Assembly (NCBI GenBank): GCA_964371555.1
Contig: CAYJMQ010000004.1
Location: forward strand, 5,984 to 69,983
Source: CAYJMQ01 sp964371555
GTDB taxonomy: Bacteria > Bdellovibrionota > JACOXK01 > 2-02-FULL-40-11
DNA length: 64,000 bases
Direction: 5' to 3'
Shown here: in pieces, positions 16,093-25,029 of the stretch
Numbering within the stretch: the first letter of the stretch is position 1
How the letters are laid out: every line of letters starts with the position of its first letter
Made by a program: the position numbers and the translations under genes
Notes under the pieces: generated by a model
The model's database searches: none
What the model was told of the DNA's origin: nothing
The model's input: the letters and a program-made list of their open reading frames with translations, nothing else

Positions 16093-17458
16093 AACTCCCC
16101 TTCATCCAGATCCGATCATTGGCGCGAAACATCCCCCAATAGGTCTGCTCTTCGCCGGAGATGACATCAAAACCGATACCAAATTTCATCTGTGTAAAAG
16201 GTCCCAGAGCGACTTCCCCCCGCAGCTGCCTCTGTCTCATAGAAAGATCTGTTTCACAAGAAAGGGAAAATTGAGAAGCAGCCGATGGCCGTAGAGCTAT
16301 TTTTGAAAACAACGTTTGTTCGGGGTGGCTGGGGAGAGGGGAGGGGGGGATCGCGGCATCCCTCAAATTTTTCGTAAATAGGGCGGCCACAGTCCACTCA
16401 GGGAGCCAGCGACGGTTTGTTTTCATCTGAACCCCTGTCATATTTTTTAATGCCGATTCGCGATCGACATAAACCCCATCGTAAAAAAAATCGATATCCC
16501 AAAAGATTTTGCTCTGGATGATGTTCACCCCAGACTGGAAACCGATCATCTGCTCCCGAATAAATTCGGGATAAAGATGAACCATCGCCTCTAATAATGA
16601 CTCATCTTTAATATGAAGTTTAGCGTTATGACGAAGAGTCGGCTCAGGATTGAGATAAGCGGCCCCCAGAGCGGCAAAACGGATCCGTTCTGTCTGTAAA
16701 GAAATCCGCAGCCATCCCCCTTGATTCAATACGACATTTTTGGCTGATGGGAGATGAAGCGAATAATCGATAGGAATCACCGCATCCCCCACTTTTATTT
16801 CTTCAAAAAGAGGGGGGAGCCAGCGGGAAACAGAACTGAGATGCTCATCTGAAGTTTTTTCAAACCGAATCCCCCCCCTGTTTGGAATAAACAGCGGTGA
16901 AAAGAAAAGTTCAATTTGGAAGATGGGGCGCTGATAGGAACCAAGAATTCCAACGATTCCATCGGTGATGTTCGTTAATGGATCAATCACAAATTTTGGA
17001 AACATTTTTTGAAGCGGCCCCCCGCACATTGTATCGATATCCCGCTTTGCCCAGTCTGGAAGGATTCTTCCAATTCGCAGGTTTAAATTTTTTGAATTTA
17101 AGCCTGCAAATATTTCTCGAACATCAAACCAGTCTGATGTCTGCTGCGGAATGACCCCCCAGAGATCTACGGAGAGTCCATACTGAAACCATGCCGGTCT
17201 TTTCTTCGATTTGTGCGATAAATTCAGATGATACCTCGACTCCAGTTGATTATTGAGGTGTATGGATGAATAGGCAAGCGCCATCGCCTCCGCCTCGAGA
17301 GTCTGTGAATAAATCGTACCCCCGATACCAATGACACCCAAGATATAAAGAAGAAGAGAAAGAAAGAATACCGTTCGAGACAACACCCTTATCACGAACG
17401 GAGTTGTAGCACAGTCCTTTGCCCTATCCAATAAAAAGTAATTTAATTCCCCGTCCAC
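16082..17458 (-). CDS. Predicted outer-membrane beta-barrel protein
   Basis: 458 residues from a GTG start that directly follows the upstream stop codon (TGAGTG); an alternative GTG 21-24 codons further in would place a normal signal peptide (LSRTVFFLSLLLYILGVIGIGG) at the very N terminus. After it the sequence alternates polar and hydrophobic residues in beta-strand style, with repeated aromatic girdle residues, and ends in phenylalanine (WMKGSYVF), the usual outer-membrane barrel terminus. No family recognised. It lies between a DCC/lipase-maturation-factor fusion and an EF-hand lipoprotein, with an 11-base overlap to the latter. Confidence 0.65.
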   Translation of the reverse strand: MDGELNYFLLDRAKDCATTPFVIRVLSRTVFFLSLLLYILGVIGIGGTIYSQTLEAEAMALAYSSIHLNNQLESRYHLNLSHKSKKRPAWFQYGLSVDLWGVIPQQTSDWFDVREIFAGLNSKNLNLRIGRILPDWAKRDIDTMCGGPLQKMFPKFVIDPLTNITDGIVGILGSYQRPIFQIELFFSPLFIPNRGGIRFEKTSDEHLSSVSRWLPPLFEEIKVGDAVIPIDYSLHLPSAKNVVLNQGGWLRISLQTERIRFAALGAAYLNPEPTLRHNAKLHIKDESLLEAMVHLYPEFIREQMIGFQSGVNIIQSKIFWDIDFFYDGVYVDRESALKNMTGVQMKTNRRWLPEWTVAALFTKNLRDAAIPPSPLPSHPEQTLFSKIALRPSAASQFSLSCETDLSMRQRQLRGEVALGPFTQMKFGIGFDVISGEEQTYWGMFRANDRIWMKGSYVF

Positions 17459-19297
17459 TCATGAAGGTCGATCAGGTTTCTTATCAATTACAACGGGTGT
17501 GACGGGGAGGGTTGCTTTCAAGGTACGCCTCCACCAGGCGCGGGTATTCTTTTTGGTCTTTAGATCGGTAAAATGATATTCGTAGAATTGGATGCGTAAA
17601 TATTTGGGTGGTTTTCCCTCAAAGGGATTTTTTTCAAGAAGGGAGATGACATCGGGAGTCCCTTGATAAAGACGCATGAGGAAGTTTTGAAACCAAAACG
17701 ACTGCTGAAAATTTTGAAGCGGCAAAAACCACATCTGCCAGTCAAGGCGCGGCTGGTGCGGGGCCACAAAAGAAGGCCGGCGTTTGATGTCCCCCGGTTT
17801 GTATTTAAATTCATAAGCGAGCCAGTTTTTATTGTCATAGCTCCCTTCAAGAACGATTTCATTTCGTTCTGTCGTCATCACGGCAAAAAGCCCATAGCTA
17901 TTCACAAGATGGAAGGTCTGCGCGACAGCAATCATTTTTTTAAGCGGGGAGGGAATACGCCTTGAAAAATGCGCAATCATGAAGGTACTTGAAACAATCA
18001 GAACAAAAAGGGCGATGACCGCAATCAAAGATTGTCTACGGAGAGAGGCCGGAATTTTTTTCGGCTCTCTTTGAGAAAACCACCGTTTAAAACAGGTGTC
18101 GTCCAAAAGCAAAAAAGAAAGGGCGATCGTAAGCCAGTTGAAATAGGTGTAGTTACCCGTGAGGATGATTATCATCTGGAAAATCACAAGCCCGGCAAAA
18201 CCGAAAAATTTGAGCCTTCTTGGAAAAAAGATCAAAAACGGGAGAAACAATTCGGACGCGAACATAAAACCACAGGAGACTTTGTCAAACCATTCGGGGA
18301 GCTGATGAACATACCAGGCGATCGGGGTGGGGAGCGGCTGCGTCTCATAGTGATAGTTCAGCGCTGTGAACGAATGCCATGTCGGATCGGCGCTGGTCAG
18401 CTTTACAACCCCTGAACTAAAGACGAGCCTGAAAAGAAGCCAACGGAGAAGAAAATGAATCAGATGCGATGGAATCACAAACTGTTTCCAGCGGGATCTG
18501 ATTTGAGAATGAAATAAGAAAATGGAAAGAAAGCCTGTTTCCAAGAGCAGGGCATCCCACTGAAACCGCATGAATTCGCCGCCCGCTATCGTTAAAGAAA
18601 GATAAAACACCCAGAGAAGCCATAGGGAAATTGTCGGCGCAAATCCTAAAAAGAGAATGATCGATAGAATAACGCCCCCCATCGATAGAAAGTCGAGAAA
18701 GAAGTTGGTCGGGCTAAGCCACGCAAGTGTTGGAAACCAAAAGTAGGCCGAGGATCCCACGTGGGTTTTGATCGCTTTTAAGAGAAGTTCAACAGGAAGT
18801 ATCCCATCTGCGCCGATGAGCCCCCGGATCTGAATCCAGAGCGAGAAAAAAGCAATTCCATAGATGATGGCAAGGGCTTTGACAAACAGCCAGCTTGAAA
18901 AAAGATAGGTCGGCGGCTCAACTGTTTTTCCCCAAAAGAGCGTCGTTAATTTTGAAAAAAGCGGTCGATGGTTTGCAATGAACCGGTAAATCGATTCCGT
19001 TACAAACGAAGCCCCCGGAATATTTTTATAACACCAAAACATCCATTTTCTTCCACGGGCATAAGAGAGCGATTTAAAGACGGCCGCGGCTCCGCTATAA
19101 ATGGTTCCATCCGTTTCGACAAACTGCACGGAAGATTTGAACTGGTCTTTCGTAATTTTTGTAAATTGAGCCAAAACGTCCTGAAACGGCGCGTATGCGA
19201 CCGCATCGCCTGTCATCTTTTTCCAACGCTCAATCCAGAGGCGGCAAAATCCGCACTGACCATCGTAGATCATCCACGGGCACGGGTGGGTTCGCAT
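17459..19297 (-). CDS. Fusion of DCC thiol-disulfide domain and lipase maturation factor-like membrane protein
   Basis: From the ATG at 19297 the product is 612 residues. The first about 120 are a DCC (DUF393) domain with YDGQCGFC (C15, C18) near the N terminus, a thioredoxin-like thiol-disulfide module. The rest is a multi-pass membrane protein of the lipase maturation factor family (LMF1/LMF2-like): FRWDALLLETGF-type segment (here FQWDALLLETGF), TGNYTYFNWLTIALSFLLLDD, and the C-terminal soluble signature PHQPRLDWQMWF. A longer frame to 19408 would run into the divergent ygfZ gene and adds nothing family-like. No lipase gene is adjacent. Confidence 0.85.
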   Translation of the reverse strand: MRTHPCPWMIYDGQCGFCRLWIERWKKMTGDAVAYAPFQDVLAQFTKITKDQFKSSVQFVETDGTIYSGAAAVFKSLSYARGRKWMFWCYKNIPGASFVTESIYRFIANHRPLFSKLTTLFWGKTVEPPTYLFSSWLFVKALAIIYGIAFFSLWIQIRGLIGADGILPVELLLKAIKTHVGSSAYFWFPTLAWLSPTNFFLDFLSMGGVILSIILFLGFAPTISLWLLWVFYLSLTIAGGEFMRFQWDALLLETGFLSIFLFHSQIRSRWKQFVIPSHLIHFLLRWLLFRLVFSSGVVKLTSADPTWHSFTALNYHYETQPLPTPIAWYVHQLPEWFDKVSCGFMFASELFLPFLIFFPRRLKFFGFAGLVIFQMIIILTGNYTYFNWLTIALSFLLLDDTCFKRWFSQREPKKIPASLRRQSLIAVIALFVLIVSSTFMIAHFSRRIPSPLKKMIAVAQTFHLVNSYGLFAVMTTERNEIVLEGSYDNKNWLAYEFKYKPGDIKRRPSFVAPHQPRLDWQMWFLPLQNFQQSFWFQNFLMRLYQGTPDVISLLEKNPFEGKPPKYLRIQFYEYHFTDLKTKKNTRAWWRRTLKATLPVTPVVIDKKPDRPS

Positions 19298-19361
19298 ACC
19301 GGTTTCAAGTCTAATAAAAACGATCGCAAAAGACCAGATTTCTGTGAGATAGGGAGGGAAT

Positions 19362-20348
19362 ATGGATATAAACAAAGAATATGCCCTCGCAACAGAGCGG
19401 GCGGGCATAATGGACCTTCAATTCAACTGTTTTAAAATCAAGGGTCTGGACACCCGCGATTTTTTGAACCGCATGCTCACAAACAATATTAAGGATCTCA
19501 AAACAGGCTTTGGCTCTTACAATTGCCTTTGCGATAAAAAGGGGAAAATGCTCGCGGACCTTTATTGCTATTGCGCGCCAGATTGCGAACTAATTGAGTG
19601 CGATAAAAAATTGACAAACAAAGTCAGAGACATTTTAAAACGTCATCTTGTCATCGAAGATGTTCAAATAGAGGAACCTTTGTCCTGGAATGGGGTAGGG
19701 GTGGTGGGACCCGAAGCTCAAAACCTTCTTAATAAAATCCTCGATTCAAAAATTCCAACTGAAGAACTTCAATTTGTGGAAATGATCTACAAGAAACATT
19801 CTCTTTTGATTATCCGCAAAAAATGCTGGGGTTTGGACGGATTTGAAATCTGGGGGGATGGGGAGGCGCTTTCTGATCTGAAAAACGAATGCGGGGTGCG
19901 CCCATGGCCAGAGCCCATTTCGCCCATTTCTGAAGAAATCCAGGAGATCCTCCGGATTGAGTCGAAAACCCCTTTGTATGGGGTTGATATGACCGAAGAG
20001 ACAATTCCTCAGGAAGCGGATTTGTATCATGCCCTCCATTTCAATAAGGGGTGTTACATAGGACAAGAGACAATAGCGCGGCTGGAGCACAGGGGGCATG
20101 TGAATAAAAAACTGGTTCTTCTCAAACTAAGCGGTGACCGCTTACCTATTGCAGGCATAAAAATTTTAACAAAGGAAGGGGAAGACGCGGGATATATTAC
20201 AAGTTCCTGTGATTCTCCAAAATACAACTCCGTCATTGCCCTGGCATATATCCGCTATTCTTATCTTTATAGTATCCCGGCATTAAAGGAATTTAATGTT
20301 GGGACAAAAGGGGGGGCGGGGAGGGATCAGACTGCAATTTTGCTGTGA
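19362..20348 (+). CDS. ygfZ: YgfZ-type folate-binding iron-sulfur assembly protein
   Basis: A GcvT-related protein that uses tetrahydrofolate and helps build or repair certain Fe-S enzymes, notably the methylthiotransferase MiaB in E. coli. The 328 residues contain the YgfZ signature KGCYIGQE (near 225) with its essential cysteine, plus the N-terminal KGLDTRDFLNRMLTNNI and an EADLYHALHF segment. A GGGAGGG Shine-Dalgarno precedes the ATG. The gene converges on an A-type Fe-S carrier with only 10 bases between stops, and the window also encodes the MiaB-like enzyme MtaB, a plausible client. Confidence 0.92.
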   Translation: MDINKEYALATERAGIMDLQFNCFKIKGLDTRDFLNRMLTNNIKDLKTGFGSYNCLCDKKGKMLADLYCYCAPDCELIECDKKLTNKVRDILKRHLVIEDVQIEEPLSWNGVGVVGPEAQNLLNKILDSKIPTEELQFVEMIYKKHSLLIIRKKCWGLDGFEIWGDGEALSDLKNECGVRPWPEPISPISEEIQEILRIESKTPLYGVDMTEETIPQEADLYHALHFNKGCYIGQETIARLEHRGHVNKKLVLLKLSGDRLPIAGIKILTKEGEDAGYITSSCDSPKYNSVIALAYIRYSYLYSIPALKEFNVGTKGGAGRDQTAILL

Positions 20349-20358
20349 GAAGAGGGGA

Positions 20359-20733
20359 CTAAACGCTAAACGAACTCCCGCACCCGCAACTCCCCGTGGC
20401 ATTGGGGTTTTTGATAACAAAACCGGCTCCTGTCAGCCCCATATTGTAATCGATCGTAGATCCGAGGAGAAGCTCGGCGCTTTGGGGATCAACCAAAAGT
20501 GTCGCCCCCCCGCATTCTACGATATTGTCGTTTGCTCTTTTATCGTCGAATTTAAATCCATACGTATACCCCGGACAGCCCCCCCCTTGAACATAGGCTC
20601 TGAGATATTTCCCCTTCGCCTCCGGGAGCTTCTCTGAGAGCTCCTTAATTTTATGAACCGCTTCATCGGTCAGCGCAACAATCGGGGTCCCTTTCGGGAT
20701 ATCGGGTGAAAACATCTTAAATTTCGAATCCAT
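20359..20733 (-). CDS. A-type iron-sulfur cluster carrier (IscA/ErpA family)
   Basis: 124 residues with the three conserved cysteines of the family: C53 (GGGCPGYTYGFKFDD) and C116/C118 in SCGCGSSF near the C terminus. It accepts clusters from the scaffold and passes them to target proteins. The N terminus is a little extended (about 15 residues before IVALTDEAVHKI). ErpA is the likeliest subtype given the full-length form and absence of an isc operon, but IscA or SufA cannot be excluded. Convergent with ygfZ. Confidence 0.92.
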   Translation of the reverse strand: MDSKFKMFSPDIPKGTPIVALTDEAVHKIKELSEKLPEAKGKYLRAYVQGGGCPGYTYGFKFDDKRANDNIVECGGATLLVDPQSAELLLGSTIDYNMGLTGAGFVIKNPNATGSCGCGSSFSV

Positions 20734-21049
20734 ATAAATAACCCTCTTTTAATGATTTTTTAATTTTCTAAGCCCATCTTAGCCACTGCAAACAAAAAAA
20801 GCAACACTGCGCTTTTTCCATCTGCTCTGTAATCATTATACTACACTCGATTGTTTCATTGCCACTGTCGCCAGGGAATATCAGATACCTCTTTGGACTT
20901 TAGATAAGATCTTCAAACGAGCACAACCGATCATAGGCTTCGAGCTATTTGAATAGTCTCAATGAAGCCTAATACTTTACATAATAACCCTTATCTGACG
21001 TTGTAGACTGCCGGGGGGAAATGGAAGGGGGGCACTCTCTCCCCTTCTC
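20734..21049. other. Gene-free gap with a nested inverted repeat
   Basis: 316 bases between the Fe-S carrier and bamB; no reading frame I can support. TAGGCTTC (20934-20941) pairs with GAAGCCTA (20964-20971), and inside the loop CTATT (20945-20949) pairs with AATAG (20952-20956), giving a nested hairpin. The remainder is AT-rich and probably contains the promoter of the Fe-S carrier gene. The hairpin might be part of a small RNA or a transcription end, but no promoter pair was clear. Confidence 0.35.
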
Positions 21050-22180
21050 CTATTGCGCTTCTGGCAAGAGGTAGAACGGATCTATGGCATGTAATGAAGC
21101 CAATCTCGTAAAAAGATAGAGACGCTCATTGGCAAAAGCAGGCTGTGCAAACATGCCGGAATCTGTCGTATACCGCCAGATCGGCTCTCCATTGTCAGTC
21201 GCAATTGAATAGACATAACTGCTCGGCGTTCCAAAGATAAGCTGATCTTCAATCAGAAGAAAATCGGTCGTCGCCCCTTCCTTAAAACGAAATCTCCAGA
21301 GCTCTTCACCGTCATCCTGATCCAATGCAATCACATCTTCGTGCGTTGAAAGGTAGATGCGGGAAGTATCGTTCGCCAGCGCGGTAGCGCTCGAAAACTT
21401 TCTTTTCCATCGAATTTCCCCATCTATACTGCTTAAGGCGTAGACAAAACCATCTGATGTCGCCACAAAAATCCTTCTTTCTGAAACAATCGGTGTAACA
21501 TCGATATCTACAAATTTATCCCCTTCTGTCAGTTTTTTGAACCAGACAACAGCGCCATTAAATGCATTCAGGACGGCAATGCTCCCATCTGAAAATCCCG
21601 CATAAATTTTACCATCTTGAAAGACAGGCGAGGATGTCCCCCTCACCGATATTTTTTGGCTGTATCCTTTATTGTAGTACCAAAGCCATTTCCCCGTATC
21701 TGACTTTAACGCGTAGAGCCCGTTTTTGACGGTTAAAAAATAGACAATTCCCCCTTTAATGAGGGGACGCGAAAGAATTTCAGTTTCTGTGTCATAACTC
21801 CAGATCGTTTGCCCGGATTTGGCGTCAATACAGTAAAAATGTCCATCATTCGCGCCAAAGTAAATTTTTCCATCAAAATATTGAGGGTTCGACTCCACCC
21901 CCCCCTCGATGAATTTCTTCCAGATAATTTTTCCTGATTTTCTGGACAACGCAAAAAAGCGGTTGCGCACAGAGCCCTGATAAATCGTATCCCCTATAAT
22001 GAGCGGGGATGAGCGTTCTTCAGGTTTATTCAATCTCCCGGTAAGATCAGAGGCGGTAAAAAGACGCGCGATGAAATGCTGCTTGGGAATCCGGCCCGAT
22101 TCATTTTTGGGGAATCGCTCAAGCGAATGGCTGCAGCCAAAAGCGGTGAAAAAAATCAGCAGTACTAAAATATATTTCAT
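21050..22180 (-). CDS. bamB: BamB-like outer-membrane assembly lipoprotein
   Basis: A 376-residue lipoprotein (signal ILVLLIFFTAFGC, Cys16) made of PQQ/beta-propeller repeats: IIGDTIYQGSVRNRFFALSRKSGKIIW, GKIYFGANDGHFYCIDAKSGQTIW, GGIVYFLTVKNGLYALKSDTGKWLW, then further copies. BamB is the non-essential lipoprotein of the Bam complex that inserts barrels in the outer membrane. The order yfgM-bamB-(barrel)-der equals the E. coli yfgM-bamB-der neighbourhood, which supports the name. It overlaps yfgM by 4 bases (ATGA). Confidence 0.9.
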   Translation of the reverse strand: MKYILVLLIFFTAFGCSHSLERFPKNESGRIPKQHFIARLFTASDLTGRLNKPEERSSPLIIGDTIYQGSVRNRFFALSRKSGKIIWKKFIEGGVESNPQYFDGKIYFGANDGHFYCIDAKSGQTIWSYDTETEILSRPLIKGGIVYFLTVKNGLYALKSDTGKWLWYYNKGYSQKISVRGTSSPVFQDGKIYAGFSDGSIAVLNAFNGAVVWFKKLTEGDKFVDIDVTPIVSERRIFVATSDGFVYALSSIDGEIRWKRKFSSATALANDTSRIYLSTHEDVIALDQDDGEELWRFRFKEGATTDFLLIEDQLIFGTPSSYVYSIATDNGEPIWRYTTDSGMFAQPAFANERLYLFTRLASLHAIDPFYLLPEAQ

Positions 22181-22860
22181 TCAGAGCGGACCAATCGGGC
22201 GTACGCGCGGGCCTTGTCGGCATAGCTGGTATCCGGAAATTCATCGGCTACACGCAGATATGTCTCTTTTGCCTCCGAAAAACGAGCTAGTTTTTCATAA
22301 CAACGGCCGACTCCAAAGTAGGCGGATGAGAGCCAAAAAGCATTTGGGCGCGCCCCAAATGTCCAGAGAAGAATTCGCGTTTTTTTAATATCGGTAATTT
22401 CCCTGAAATAAGAAATTGCCTTTTCGCACTCCCCTGCCATCTCATGCATATAGCCCAGATTGTAATATGCCAGCAATCTATAAAAACGATCCTTGCTCAA
22501 CCTTAACGCGGATTCATAAGAGTGAATCGCTTCCTTCCATTTCTTCTCCCCCGCATTTAACTCACCCAGTTTAAAATATGCGAGGAGCGCCCCCTTCGAT
22601 TTTGGATATTTCCGGGACATCTCTTCGAAAACTTTTGTGTCTGGTTTTAGCTCAGCGGTATAAAATGCCGAAAGCGAGACATCTTCTCTTGACTTTTTCC
22701 ACTGATCGATGGCAATTCCGGCAGCAACCAGTCCCAAAAATAACAGACAGACACTCATAACAACCTTGATATTCTCCTGTCCCCATTGATATCCTTTTCT
22801 GAGAGAGGCAAGAACAATATCCGGTCGTTTTAAAAGCTTTCTACTAAATTCATCTGACAT
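22177..22860 (-). CDS. yfgM: YfgM-like membrane-anchored TPR protein
   Basis: 227 residues with one N-terminal transmembrane helix (VVMSVCLLFLGLVAAGIAI, about 33-51) and a periplasmic part of TPR-like helices (ALLAYFKLGELNAGEKKWKEAIHSYESALRLS, LLAYYNLGYMHEMAGECEKAISYF, AYFGVGRCYEKLARFSEAKETYLRV). In E. coli, YfgM is an ancillary SecYEG-associated protein linked to periplasmic chaperones. It is coupled to bamB by a 4-base overlap. TPR number and exact function here are inferred. Confidence 0.85.
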   Translation of the reverse strand: MSDEFSRKLLKRPDIVLASLRKGYQWGQENIKVVMSVCLLFLGLVAAGIAIDQWKKSREDVSLSAFYTAELKPDTKVFEEMSRKYPKSKGALLAYFKLGELNAGEKKWKEAIHSYESALRLSKDRFYRLLAYYNLGYMHEMAGECEKAISYFREITDIKKTRILLWTFGARPNAFWLSSAYFGVGRCYEKLARFSEAKETYLRVADEFPDTSYADKARAYARLVRSE

Positions 22861-22896
22861 ATCAATACGTTAGTCTTATAGAAAAGTTTTCTTTTA

Positions 22897-22925
22897 TTGT
22901 CAATTGATTCTTACTCTGCTATGAT
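22897..22925 (+). promoter_or_regulatory. Sigma-70-type promoter giving a probable leaderless mRNA
   Basis: TTGTCA (22897-22902), a 17-base spacer and TATGAT (22920-22925) precede the barrel gene. Only six bases separate the -10 box from the ATG at 22932, so transcription is expected to begin at or beside the start codon. No Shine-Dalgarno sequence is present, consistent with leaderless translation. Confidence 0.6.
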
Positions 22926-22931
22926 AAAAAT

Positions 22932-23615
22932 ATGAAAAAATCCAAAGCGGTTTGGATTTTTTTTGCTATTTGTATTTCCTTCTTTTCGCCGTCTGCTTTG
23001 GGTCAGGCGCCGGATCTCTTCGAAGACGCTTCCGCCTATGGCTACGATTTAAAACAAGAATCTGAGGATGAGCTTTTTTTCTACGAGTCCCGTTTCGTCG
23101 ATATCGGACTGCATGTCGGGGGGCGAAGTTTCACCGGGGGGCTGGGAACCCTTTTTGGAACCGGATTGAGCGTCGGTGGTTTTATAGCCTATTTTTTTAC
23201 GCGAAGTTTTGCGATCGAATTTACAATCAATAACAGCTGGCATCAATTTCTGATTGACGGAATAAAGGGAACCGCGATGCTTCTTGACATTCTGGGGCGG
23301 GGAAAGTTCTATTTCACTTCAGACGAGTTTTCGCGCGCGCTGACATTCGCCAATCCTTATATCTTTGTTGGCGGCGGGCAATTCATTCGGACAAAATCGC
23401 GAAGCGATGTTCCGGCCCAGACAACTGACGAGGGCCCTGGCATTGAATTTGGGGGAGGCTTTGAAATTCCACTCAAAGAACGACAGCTTTATCTGGGAGT
23501 AAAACCCTCTTACCAGCTTATCTTCTTTCAGGATGAGGGCAATCGCACCAATCGCGGCACGCAGCTTAACGGGGATACGATTAGCTTTGTCATGAATCTT
23601 ACCTATAGTTTTTAA
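22932..23615 (+). CDS. Predicted outer-membrane beta-barrel protein
   Basis: 227 residues: a signal peptide (AVWIFFAICISFFSPSALGQ, cleavage near 25), an acidic linker, then a barrel of about eight strands with alternating residues and glycine-rich turns (VDIGLHVGGRSFTGGLGTLFG, NPYIFVGGGQFIRT), ending in aromatic MNLTYSF. This resembles small OmpA/OmpW-like barrels, but no specific family is recognised. It lies on the plus strand between bamB and der, interrupting an otherwise minus-strand run, and seems to be transcribed from its own promoter. Confidence 0.75.
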   Translation: MKKSKAVWIFFAICISFFSPSALGQAPDLFEDASAYGYDLKQESEDELFFYESRFVDIGLHVGGRSFTGGLGTLFGTGLSVGGFIAYFFTRSFAIEFTINNSWHQFLIDGIKGTAMLLDILGRGKFYFTSDEFSRALTFANPYIFVGGGQFIRTKSRSDVPAQTTDEGPGIEFGGGFEIPLKERQLYLGVKPSYQLIFFQDEGNRTNRGTQLNGDTISFVMNLTYSF

Positions 23616-23623
23616 ATGTAACT

Positions 23624-23696
23624 GTGTGGGGAGATATGTTCCCTTCGCGCGCTGGCAGCGTAGCTGAGGCACGCTCCGGGAAATATCTCCCCACAC
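23624..23696. terminator. Long inverted repeat between convergent genes, likely bidirectional terminator
   Basis: GTGTGGGGAGATAT (23624-23637) and ATATCTCCCCACAC (23683-23696) are exact complements; after one bulged base the stem continues with TTCCC/GGGAA. The 34-base loop contains a secondary hairpin AGCGT...ACGCT. It lies exactly between the stop codons of the barrel gene and der, which converge. A T-rich stretch follows on one side only (CTTTCTTTC). Confidence 0.6.
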
Positions 23697-23702
23697 TTTC
23701 TT

Positions 23703-25025
23703 TCAAACCTTCCTGTATACAAACCTAATGGGAATGCCCCACAGATCATAAGTTTCCCGTATCCTGTTTTTCAAATACCGATCATACTGGGGCTCCATAT
23801 CAGCCTCAGTCATCTTTACTTCAAACACCGGCGGGGCGTGATCCTTCTGAACGATATCAAAGAATTTTATGAATTTCCGTCCCCTACTCTTCTTAATGGA
23901 AATCCCTCTGCTCAAAGTCCACTGACTGAAGCGCTCCTTCAGCTCTTCCCGATCAATCACTTTTTCATAAGAAGATTTAACGGCTGTCAGGAGCTCATAA
24001 ATTTTTGAGATATTTCTCGATTCTTTCGCAGAAATAAATAGAACCGGAAGTTTATGAAACGCATTAAATTTTTGCGCCAAAAGTCTTTCCCAAAAGGTAT
24101 TGCTTTTTTTTTCGTCCGGAAGCAGATCCCACTTGTTAATCAGAAGAACAATCGCCACCCCTCGTCTCCATGCAAGATCTGCGATTTTTAAATCCTGATC
24201 GCCGGGGCCCTCTATGGCATCTATGACAAGAAGAAGAATGTCTGCGCGATTGAGCGATTCAAGCGCTTTCTTTACAGACAGGGATTCTATTTTTTCATGA
24301 ATTTTTTTCTTTTTTCTTAACCCGGCCGTATCGATAAAAAGAAAGTTCTGTCCATTTACTTCAATCATCGAATCAATGGCATCGCGTGTCGTTCCGGAAA
24401 TCGGACTTACAATGACACGCTCTTCAGACAAAAGCTGATTCATCAGTGTCGATTTTCCGACATTGGGGCGGCCCATAATCGCCGCCCGGATCATATACGA
24501 TTCGGGCGGCTTATTTTGCTGAGTGAGCGTGAATGTCTCGTCACAACGTTTGAGCAGATGTTTAAGACCTTCCCCTCTTTCTGCCGCAATCTTTTCAAAA
24601 ACTCTCCCAAAAAAACGATAAAATTCGCCTTCAGATTTTTTGAAGTAGTGGGTATCTATTTTGTTTACAATCGGGACTATCGGCTTATTCTGCTTGCGGA
24701 CTTTCTCAAGCAATTCATAATCAAGCTTTGTGATTTCCGACTGACCATCACATACAAAAAGAAATCCATCCGCTCTGTTGAGCAGTTGTTCATATTGTTT
24801 CAAAATGCTTTGCCTAAGCTCGGATTTTTCCAATTCAAACCCGCTGGTATCGACAATTTTAAATGTGCAATCGCGCCAATAGACGCTCTCTATCTGGTAG
24901 TCTCGCGTCACACCGCTTTCTTTGGCGACAATCGCTTTATTCTTGCACGCTAATTTATTAAAGAGTGTCGATTTGCCGACATTCGGCCGGCCGACAATGG
25001 CAATCATAAAAATATTGGCTGTCAT
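23703..25025 (-). CDS. der: Ribosome biogenesis GTPase Der
   Basis: An essential GTPase for 50S maturation with two G domains. Both P-loops are seen, each GRPNVGKST, one at the N terminus and one near residue 175, together with DTSGF/DTAGLRKK (G3) and NKID/NKWD (G4) motifs, and a C-terminal KH-like domain (SRGRKFIKFFDIVQKDHAPPVFEVKM). The start at 25025 (MTANIFMIAIVG), 4 bases after the rnc stop, gives 440 residues; the longer frame begins inside rnc. rnc and der look co-transcribed. Confidence 0.96.
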   Translation of the reverse strand: MTANIFMIAIVGRPNVGKSTLFNKLACKNKAIVAKESGVTRDYQIESVYWRDCTFKIVDTSGFELEKSELRQSILKQYEQLLNRADGFLFVCDGQSEITKLDYELLEKVRKQNKPIVPIVNKIDTHYFKKSEGEFYRFFGRVFEKIAAERGEGLKHLLKRCDETFTLTQQNKPPESYMIRAAIMGRPNVGKSTLMNQLLSEERVIVSPISGTTRDAIDSMIEVNGQNFLFIDTAGLRKKKKIHEKIESLSVKKALESLNRADILLLVIDAIEGPGDQDLKIADLAWRRGVAIVLLINKWDLLPDEKKSNTFWERLLAQKFNAFHKLPVLFISAKESRNISKIYELLTAVKSSYEKVIDREELKERFSQWTLSRGISIKKSRGRKFIKFFDIVQKDHAPPVFEVKMTEADMEPQYDRYLKNRIRETYDLWGIPIRFVYRKV

Positions 25026-25029
25026 CTGG

